Source: CAZDXB01 sp964509335
Lineage (GTDB): Bacteria > Bacteroidota > Ignavibacteria > Kapaibacteriales > UBA2268
Assembly: GCA_964509335.1 (NCBI GenBank)
Contig: CAZDXB010000055.1
Span: 1 to 10,037 of the forward strand
Reading direction: 5' to 3'
DNA length: 10,037 nt
How positions within the stretch are numbered: position 1 is the stretch's first letter; each line of letters starts with the position of its first letter. The translations under genes and the position numbers were made by a program. The notes below the pieces were generated by a model. It was not told the origin of the DNA, did not search any database, and saw nothing but the letters and a program-made list of their open reading frames with translations. This document shows positions 1 to 4,988 of the stretch, piece by piece.

Positions 1-1069
1 TAACTTGACTGCCGTAAGCGTCTTCCTTGCCCGGTCCGTATATTCTGTATAGTATCTTTATCTCCGGTTGTCCGCCTTCTCTTTTAACGAATACCGCGGG
101 GTGGTTCTCTTCGTCGTCGGTTCCGCCGTAAACTTGTCCTTTACGCAAAATTTGACCGTCGTAAGGAACGGTGTTTACTATTTCCGGATTAGCGGATCCG
201 AACGTTAGCCTAACTCCGGGATTCCCGTGAAAAGCGTTAGCGTAAACGTTTGCGTTTGTTCCCCACTGCGGTCTTCTGTATCTGTCGCTGGGTATTCCTT
301 CTTTCTTCGAGTAATGAGCTTCCCATTCGCTGTTGCCCATTGGGGAGTTTGGCGGGAATACGTTTATCCAATTATCGTCTCTGTAACCGTCGGTGCTTTC
401 GCCGTCGTCTTCCCAACCGCATAAGCCAATAAAGGGCAGGTAAGCGTAACCCCATGTATATCTTTCCCAATAACTCCAATAATAGGACCTGCCTCTACCG
501 GTCATTTCTCCATAATGGATTACTACTTGGTTGGTAGATTCTTGTAGCCTTATTTGAAATGTAACTTGACTGTTTGTAGTATAATGGAAAACATTCTTGT
601 ACCACTCAAAAACAATAACTCTGTTGGGGGAAGAACCCAAAATAGCGTAACCGTTTTTGGCGTCAGCTTGGCGTCCGTAGTACGAACCGCTACCGTAAAG
701 CCTACCTCCAAAAGCCGTTATTAAATTGTCGTATCTTCCAAATCTGCGGAAATAGTAATAGTAATAACTTCCGTGGCGACCGTATGGACGGAACTGAACA
801 TTTCCGTTTCCGCTATAATAAACCCTATCGTAATCTCTCCCGTCGTAGCAAAACGTCCAAGGCAAATTTACACTATATCTTCTATAGAAGTAAACATAGC
901 CAGTCCACTCTCTTGTGTAAGAATCGTTTATCGTTTCGAAATTCGCTACGTCCTGTTCAAAGTCCAAATCTTGAATAGCGTCGCAATTTTGAGCCTCTGA
1001 TTGCGACGGAAATAAAAATAATATTGAAACTAAAGCAATAGCGAAACGCGTAAGCAATTTGCTTAACAT
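1..1069 (-). CDS. secreted beta-sandwich surface protein, N-terminal part (C-terminus beyond left edge)
   Basis: The frame is open from an ATG at 1069 to the left edge, giving 356 visible residues and no stop. Residues 1-26 form a typical Sec signal peptide (basic MLSKLLTR, hydrophobic core, cleavage likely after SEA before QNC). Residues about 58-92 carry the pattern seen in many exported Bacteroidota proteins, an LPWTF strand followed by a YDRVYYSGNGNVQF block. Residues about 150-187 (VIVFEWYKNV, then TFQIRLQES and VVIHYGE) match the paired strands of nidogen-like/lectin-like beta sandwiches that follow it. Around residues 295-345 a second beta-rich module begins (PEIVNT, HPAVFVKR). The protein is very rich in tyrosine, with YYYYY at about 102-106. 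The start is supported by AGGAG seven bases upstream. Export is well supported. T9SS dependence is an inference from the neighbours, because the C-terminus is not visible. Function is unknown; adhesion or a structural surface role is possible. Confidence 0.85.
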   Translation of the reverse strand, partial: MLSKLLTRFAIALVSILFLFPSQSEAQNCDAIQDLDFEQDVANFETINDSYTREWTGYVYFYRRYSVNLPWTFCYDGRDYDRVYYSGNGNVQFRPYGRHGSYYYYYFRRFGRYDNLITAFGGRLYGSGSYYGRQADAKNGYAILGSSPNRVIVFEWYKNVFHYTTNSQVTFQIRLQESTNQVVIHYGEMTGRGRSYYWSYWERYTWGYAYLPFIGLCGWEDDGESTDGYRDDNWINVFPPNSPMGNSEWEAHYSKKEGIPSDRYRRPQWGTNANVYANAFHGNPGVRLTFGSANPEIVNTVPYDGQILRKGQVYGGTDDEENHPAVFVKREGGQPEIKILYRIYGPGKEDAYGSQV

Positions 1070-1365
1070 AATAAATCTCCTCGATTGTTTGTAAAAACTA
1101 TTTTAAAATTTATTGTCCTAATTATTTTTATTATATATCCTACCTAGTTTACTAATATAACAAAATTAATTATTAAGTAAAAACTTCTTTTTTTTTTAGT
1201 TATTTTCAAACTTAATTCTTATTTAACTTCTACCTAGATAGACACATCAATATCCAAATCGTCTCAAACTTTTTCATTTTTTTTTAATAGCTTGTTAATA
1301 ATAGAATTATCGTCTTCCTCAAGCTCCTTTCTAGAAATCGAGGAAGAAATAATTTAGATTTTACT
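1070..1365. other. AT-rich spacer between the truncated clpB and the secreted protein gene
   Basis: No gene is visible in either direction. Reading on from the clpB stop on the minus strand, none of the three frames gives recognisable ClpB middle-domain or AAA-2 sequence. The stretch holds an oligo-T run on the plus strand (about 1187-1197), an 8-bp direct repeat CTACCTAG at 1140-1147 and 1230-1237, an inverted repeat TCTTCCTC (1313-1320) / GAGGAAGA (1340-1347) with a 19-nt loop, and on the minus strand a TAATTTTG (1161-1168) matching the Bacteroidota -7 element but without a TTTG at the right distance. The promoter of the secreted protein gene probably lies here, but I cannot place it. Confidence 0.6.
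1077..1081 (-). promoter_or_regulatory. ribosome binding site of the secreted protein gene
   Basis: The minus strand reads AGGAG here, seven bases before the ATG at 1069. It is a near-perfect Shine-Dalgarno sequence and fixes the start of a gene that has no stop codon inside the window. Confidence 0.75.
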
Positions 1366-2682
1366 TTATTCTTCTTTGCCCAACTCTCTCAGCAGCGCCT
1401 GTTTTTCTATTTCTAAGCGTCTGATTTTTCTATTGACATCGTCCAATTCTTCGGGCATAGAATCAATTTCAATTCTAAGTTGGCTAGCCGCTTCGTCAAT
1501 TAAGTCGATAGCTTTATCGGGAAGGAATCTATCGGTTATGTATCTTTCGGATAGTTCAGCCGCCGAGACGATTGACGAGTCCGCTATCCTTACTCCGTGG
1601 TGCATTTCGTATCTTTCTTTCAATCCGCGTAGGATAGAAATAGTGTCTTCGACGCTGGGTTCTTTGACTAGCAATTTTTGGAAACGTCTCTCTAAAGCCG
1701 CGTCCTTTTCGATGTGTTTCTGGTATTCGTCGAGCGTGGTTGCTCCAATGCACCTCAAATCTCCCCTAGCCAACGCGGGCTTTAGTATATTCGCCGCGTC
1801 CATCGAACCTTGCGTCGCGCCCGCTCCAATTAAATTGTGCATCTCGTCGATAAATAAGATAATCTCGCCCGCCGACTCTGAAACTTCCTTAATGACCGCT
1901 TTCAATCGCTCTTCGAATTGACCGCGAAAGCTCGTTCCCGCCACTAAAGCGCCTAAGTCCAAAGCCACCACTGTTTTCGTCGATAAGGTTTCCGGAACGT
2001 CGCCGGAAATAATCCTATGAGCTATTCCTTCGACTATAGCTGTCTTACCTACTCCCGGCTCTCCTATCAGTACCGGATTGTTTTTCTTTCTGCGGGATAG
2101 TATTTGTATTGTGCGCCTGATTTCTTCATCCCTACCTATAACTGGGTCAAGCTTGCCCTCTCTCGCTTCGTCGTTCAAAATTCTGCCGTATTTATATAAT
2201 GCTTGGTATTTCTCTTCGGGATTTTGGTCGGTTACTCGGTGAGTTCCTCTAAATTCTTTCAAAGCTCTCAAAACGGCGTCTTTCGTAGCGCCCATCTCGT
2301 TTAATAATTTTCCGGCGTCGGTTTTGGAGTCGGCTATAGTCAACAAAAGATGCTCGACGCTTATATATTCGTCGCCCATCTCTTTCGCTTCTTTAAGTGA
2401 GTTGTCTAAAACTTTCGACAAATCTTTCGAAGCGTAGCGGCGCTCGACGCCGCCGGATATTTTTGGCAGTTTGTTTAACTTCTCGTTTACTTTAACCATT
2501 AAGCTATCCAAATCCGTTTCGAGCTTCAATAGAATCTGCGAAACGACGCTCTCCTTTTCCTGAATCAAAGCCGCCAACAGATGTATCGGCTCGATTGACT
2601 GATTACCGTAACTTTCCGCTATCTCGTCGGCGGTTTGTATAGCTTCCTGCGATTTTAAAGTAAATTTCTGATAATTAATCAT
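1366..2682 (-). CDS. clpB: ClpB-like AAA+ protein, truncated: N domain plus first AAA+ module only
   Basis: The 438-residue product matches the front half of the ClpB disaggregase, which normally runs to about 860 residues. Residues 1-145 are the two ClpN repeats. The first AAA+ module covers about 160-400: Walker A GEPGVGKT at 207-214, Walker B IILFIDE at 274-280, sensor-1 Thr in CIGATT at 311-316, arginine fingers R332/R333 in ALERRFQ, and the C-terminal RFLPDKAIDLIDEA segment at 385-398. The first turns of the middle coiled coil (EELDDVNRKIRRLE) follow, and the protein stops after LRELGKEE. The rest of the coiled coil, the second AAA+ module and its C-terminal domain are missing, and nothing downstream encodes them. 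Full ClpB works with DnaK to extract proteins from aggregates in the cytoplasm; that would need the second module. All visible AAA-1 motifs are intact, so the product may fold and hydrolyse ATP. It could be a stable short paralogue, one half of a split gene, or a recent nonsense or deletion product. The pore loop reads GTSFRGQ rather than the usual G-A/T-K-Y-RGE. It is divergent from porX. Confidence 0.85.
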   Translation of the reverse strand: MINYQKFTLKSQEAIQTADEIAESYGNQSIEPIHLLAALIQEKESVVSQILLKLETDLDSLMVKVNEKLNKLPKISGGVERRYASKDLSKVLDNSLKEAKEMGDEYISVEHLLLTIADSKTDAGKLLNEMGATKDAVLRALKEFRGTHRVTDQNPEEKYQALYKYGRILNDEAREGKLDPVIGRDEEIRRTIQILSRRKKNNPVLIGEPGVGKTAIVEGIAHRIISGDVPETLSTKTVVALDLGALVAGTSFRGQFEERLKAVIKEVSESAGEIILFIDEMHNLIGAGATQGSMDAANILKPALARGDLRCIGATTLDEYQKHIEKDAALERRFQKLLVKEPSVEDTISILRGLKERYEMHHGVRIADSSIVSAAELSERYITDRFLPDKAIDLIDEAASQLRIEIDSMPEELDDVNRKIRRLEIEKQALLRELGKEE

Positions 2683-2784
2683 CTTACATCCGCTTGTTTA
2701 TTAATCTTAACTTAATTTATAAGTCGAAAAATTCCTTTTCCTATTGTATGGACGCCATCTTAACAATAAAAAACTTACTTGTTC

Positions 2785-2797
2785 ATCTTATAAAGAT
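2785..2797. promoter_or_regulatory. perfect palindrome upstream of the porX promoter, candidate operator
   Basis: The sequence ATCTT-ATA-AAGAT is a perfect inverted repeat with 5-bp arms. It ends seven bases before the proposed -33 element of porX and lies in the spacer shared with the divergent clpB-like gene. A position just upstream of -33 suits an activator site, but AT-rich DNA gives short palindromes by chance. Confidence 0.25.
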
Positions 2798-2803
2798 AAG
2801 TTG

Positions 2804-2834
2804 TTTGTTAAACATAACCGAGCGTGTATATTCG
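2804..2834 (+). promoter_or_regulatory. candidate Bacteroidota-type promoter of porX
   Basis: TTTG at 2804-2807 is followed after 19 bases by TATATTCG at 2827-2834. The primary sigma factor consensus in Bacteroidota is TTTG, a spacer of about 19-21, then TAnnTTTG, so this has one mismatch in the -7 element and ideal spacing. It would start transcription near 2840 and leave a leader of about 40 nt before the ATG at 2882. It also argues against a start upstream of 2804 for porX. Confidence 0.5.
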
Positions 2835-2871
2835 TCGTTGATACCGTTTTTTCGTATATTCAAAATAAAAA

Positions 2872-2876
2872 AGAGG
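2872..2876 (+). promoter_or_regulatory. ribosome binding site deciding the porX start
   Basis: AGAGG lies five bases before the ATG at 2882. The frame stays open upstream to an ATG at 2744, but those 46 extra codons have no homology to response regulators and would run through the promoter. The 2882 start gives a protein that begins directly with the receiver domain (MERKASILWIDDE). Confidence 0.7.
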
Positions 2877-2881
2877 AAAAA

Positions 2882-4444
2882 ATGGAAAGAAAAGCGAGCA
2901 TCCTTTGGATCGACGACGAAATAGAAGTCTTAAAGCCGCAAGTAATACTACTCGAGAAAAAAGGATACGACGTTGAAACCGCCACGAACGGCGAAGACGG
3001 CGTAGAGATGGTCAGACGGAAACATTACGACTTGATTTTTCTCGACGAAATGATGGTCGGCTTAAGCGGGTTGGATATACTTCCCGAGCTAAAGAAAATC
3101 GACCCCTCCACTCCTATTATTATGGCGACCAAAAACGAAGCGGAAAGCTTGATGGAGGAAGCTTTGGGCGCCAACATCGACGACTATCTGACAAAACCGC
3201 TAAATCCTCCGCAAATATTAGCGGCTTGCAAGAAATTTCTCGACTCTAAGAGAATTAGGAGCGATAAGCTCGCTCAGGATTACCTGCAAGGCTTCAACGA
3301 AATTTCGCGTAAACTTTTCGAACCGCTTGAATGGAACGATTGGGTAGATATATATATAAAATTGACCGCGTGGTCGATGGAATTGGATAGAAACCCCGAT
3401 TTGGGTTTCGACCAAACATTGCGCGACCATTGGCGCGAGTGCAACTCGGCGTTTTCTAAATTCGTCGAATCCAATTACACGAGATGGATTAAAGGCGGAG
3501 ATGAGTCGCCCGTTATGTCGCCGGATATAACTAAGAAATATTTGCTTCCCCAACTGAAAGACGACAAGCCTACGGTTTTCTTCGTTATAGACTGTATGCG
3601 CTTAGACCAATGGCTAACTATGGAAGAAATCCTTAGGCAGTATTATTACTCCTATAAAGATTACTATTGCTCTATTTTACCAACGGCGACGCCTTACGCC
3701 CGCAACGCTATCTTCGCCGGTCTGTATCCATACGATATAAAGAAATACTATCCCGAATTATGGGCGGACGAAATGAACACCGAAGACCACAAAGCTAACG
3801 CTCACGAAAAAGAATTGCTCGAAAAACAGCTTGAAAGACGAAAAGTTAAATTAAACACTAAATTCAACTATATTAAAATTCACGACACCGAATTCGGCAG
3901 AAAAATAGAGAAAAGCATAGACAACTTATCAAACAGCCATTTATCGGCGATAGTTATAAACGCTGTAGATATGATAGCCCATTCCCGTTCGGATTTCTCT
4001 ATATTAAAAGAAATCGCGCCGGACGAATCGGCTTATCGTTCTTTGACTCAATCTTGGTTTCAGCATTCGAGCTTTTACGGAATGCTGAAAAAACTAGCCG
4101 ATAAAGACGTCAACATAATAATAACCACCGACCACGGCGCTATACGATGTATGCGCGGCGTTAAAGTCTTCGGCGACAAAGAGACATCGACTAATTTGAG
4201 ATATAAGTTCGGAAAAAACGTAAAAGCCGAACAAAGATACGCTATGCAGGTTCATAATCCAGAAGATTTTAAGCTTCCTTCACAGGGAATCACCGTTAAT
4301 AATATAATCGCGAAAGAAGACTTTTATTTCGTTTATCCGACCGATTACCATCATTACCTACAAAAATACAGAGACAGCTTTCAACACGGCGGAATTTCGA
4401 TGGAAGAAATGATATTACCGGTAATTCGATTGGAAAGAAAGTAG
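2882..4444 (+). CDS. porX: PorX, response regulator with PglZ-type phosphatase domain, T9SS control
   Basis: The 520-residue protein has the length and architecture of PorX from Porphyromonas and Flavobacterium. Residues 4-120 are a CheY-like receiver: acidic pocket D11/D12 in WIDDE, phospho-acceptor D55 in DLIFLDEMM, T83 in MATKNEA, and K105 in DDYLTKPLNP. A helical linker follows (about 125-220), then a PglZ/alkaline-phosphatase-superfamily domain (about 225-520). Metal-site residues are visible: D237 in FVIDCMR, the expected nucleophile T270 in TATPYARNA, D417-H418 in ITTDHGA, and H502 in QHGGISMEEM. In characterised species PorX is phosphorylated by the histidine kinase PorY, binds the cytoplasmic tail of the T9SS motor protein PorL and the sigma factor SigP, and its PglZ domain hydrolyses oligonucleotides. 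All key residues are present, so the same role is likely. It is transcribed alone, divergent from the clpB-like gene. No PorY or T9SS machinery gene is in the window. Confidence 0.95.
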   Translation: MERKASILWIDDEIEVLKPQVILLEKKGYDVETATNGEDGVEMVRRKHYDLIFLDEMMVGLSGLDILPELKKIDPSTPIIMATKNEAESLMEEALGANIDDYLTKPLNPPQILAACKKFLDSKRIRSDKLAQDYLQGFNEISRKLFEPLEWNDWVDIYIKLTAWSMELDRNPDLGFDQTLRDHWRECNSAFSKFVESNYTRWIKGGDESPVMSPDITKKYLLPQLKDDKPTVFFVIDCMRLDQWLTMEEILRQYYYSYKDYYCSILPTATPYARNAIFAGLYPYDIKKYYPELWADEMNTEDHKANAHEKELLEKQLERRKVKLNTKFNYIKIHDTEFGRKIEKSIDNLSNSHLSAIVINAVDMIAHSRSDFSILKEIAPDESAYRSLTQSWFQHSSFYGMLKKLADKDVNIIITTDHGAIRCMRGVKVFGDKETSTNLRYKFGKNVKAEQRYAMQVHNPEDFKLPSQGITVNNIIAKEDFYFVYPTDYHHYLQKYRDSFQHGGISMEEMILPVIRLERK

Positions 4445-4487
4445 AGCGGGCGTTCTAGACTGATTATTGATTACTAATTATCGCTCT
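4443..4487. terminator. weak candidate terminator between porX and the small membrane protein gene
   Basis: AGAGCG at 4443-4448 can pair with CGCTCT at 4482-4487 across an AT-rich 33-nt loop, followed by TTT on the plus strand and a T-rich stretch on the minus strand. It sits between two converging genes, where a bidirectional terminator would be expected, but the 6-bp stem is short and the loop long. Confidence 0.2.
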
Positions 4488-4626
4488 TTGGGGCTGTCTC
4501 GAAAGCTTCAGCTTTCGCCGCGCTGTCGGAAGCGGAGGATTTGTCGCACAGAAGCGGCGCGACGGCTATTAACAGCGCCGCCCCGAGCGTCAATATAAAT
4601 ATAGTATAGCCGTAAGTCCTACACAT
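4474..4626 (-). CDS. small single-span membrane protein, 50 aa, uncharacterised
   Basis: The product has a short basic N-terminus (MCRTYGY), one strongly hydrophobic stretch at about residues 8-27 (IFILTLGAALLIAVAPLL), then a hydrophilic Ser/Ala/Lys/Glu tail rich in SSASDSAAKAEA. It reads as a single transmembrane helix or uncleaved signal anchor with a flexible extracytoplasmic or cytoplasmic tail. The ATG at 4626 is chosen because AGGGGA (4637-4642 on this strand) lies 10 bases upstream; an in-frame TTG at 4668 would add 14 residues but has no such signal. I do not recognise the family. Its clear hydrophobic pattern and ribosome binding site make it more than a random frame, but short proteins of this kind are easily over-called. 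It converges on porX and its start faces the kgd leader. Confidence 0.45.
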   Translation of the reverse strand: MCRTYGYTIFILTLGAALLIAVAPLLCDKSSASDSAAKAEAFETAPKSDN

Positions 4627-4988
4627 TTGTCGATTTTCCCCTATTTCGCTCGATACAAAATTTGCCAATACTCAGAATTTGAAGTTACAAATTTCATTTT
4701 AAACTCTAAAAGATAAAATTTTAAAAAAATTGCGCCGATAATTGTAAGCAAATACTATAAATACGACTTGTAAAAACCGTAAAAAGCGCTCTCGCCGAGT
4801 TTTTCGCCGCTTAAAGGGAACTCATTAAGTTATCTTTCGCCCTATATATACTTTACTTATTTTCAAATTTTAGATAAAAAATAAAAAAAAGTCGCTTTTA
4901 TTACGAATATTGCCGACGTTTCTTTATATTATTATAGGCGAATATACGTCAAGAACAAAAATTATTTGTTGAATAAAACGGCGGTTAA
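4627..4988. other. AT-rich leader between the small membrane protein gene and kgd
   Basis: No further gene is seen. The stretch is very AT-rich apart from a GC-richer island at about 4779-4842. That island contains TCTCGCC at 4790-4796, TTTCGCC at 4802-4808 and TTTCGCC at 4835-4841, preceded by a doubled GTAAAAA (4770-4776 and 4779-4785). These could be protein binding sites or part of a folded leader of kgd, but I cannot match them to a known riboswitch. The promoters of kgd (plus) and of the small gene (minus) should both lie here. Confidence 0.5.
4910..4938 (+). promoter_or_regulatory. weak candidate promoter of kgd
   Basis: TTGCCG (4910-4915), 17 bases, then TATAGG (4933-4938) resembles a sigma-70-like -35/-10 pair with four of six matches in each. 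It lies 50 bases before the kgd start. It does not fit the Bacteroidota TAnnTTTG form that the porX promoter follows, so the call is weak. Confidence 0.2.

Noticed and set aside
227..432. Short plus-strand frames opposite the secreted protein gene
   Set aside because: They lie antisense to a minus-strand frame with signal peptide and good ribosome binding site, and their composition has no protein-like features.
1161..1168. Minus-strand TAATTTTG as the -7 element of the secreted protein gene promoter
   Set aside because: The -7 match is exact but the nearest upstream TTTG (1207-1210) is 38 bases away instead of 19-21, and such strings are common in this AT-rich spacer.
1313..1347. Inverted repeat TCTTCCTC / GAGGAAGA after the clpB stop as a terminator
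   Set aside because: The loop is 19 nt and no T run follows on the minus strand; it is recorded only as structure in the spacer.
2744..2881. In-frame upstream extension of porX starting at the ATG at 2744
   Set aside because: It would add 46 residues without receiver-domain homology, would span the proposed promoter, and lacks a ribosome binding site; the 2882 start has AGAGG at good spacing and gives the usual PorX length.
3218..3553. 111-codon open frame on the minus strand inside porX
   Set aside because: It is fully antisense to the conserved PorX linker, has no ribosome binding site or recognisable domain, and is best explained as a shadow frame. The same applies to the antisense frames inside kgd and the clpB-like gene.
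4500..4517. Perfect 7-bp hairpin CGAAAGC-TTCA-GCTTTCG as a terminator
   Set aside because: No T tract follows on either strand, and it lies inside the small membrane protein frame, so it may simply reflect the codons for its Ala/Lys/Glu-rich tail.
4783..4815. Minus-strand AAGCG...CGCTTTTT stem with T run as a Rho-independent terminator
   Set aside because: The stem is only 5 bp with a loop of about 19 nt and there is no minus-strand gene upstream for it to terminate.
4627..4988. Known riboswitch in the kgd leader
   Set aside because: I could not match the sequence to any known sucA-associated or other riboswitch consensus; the repeats alone do not define a structure.
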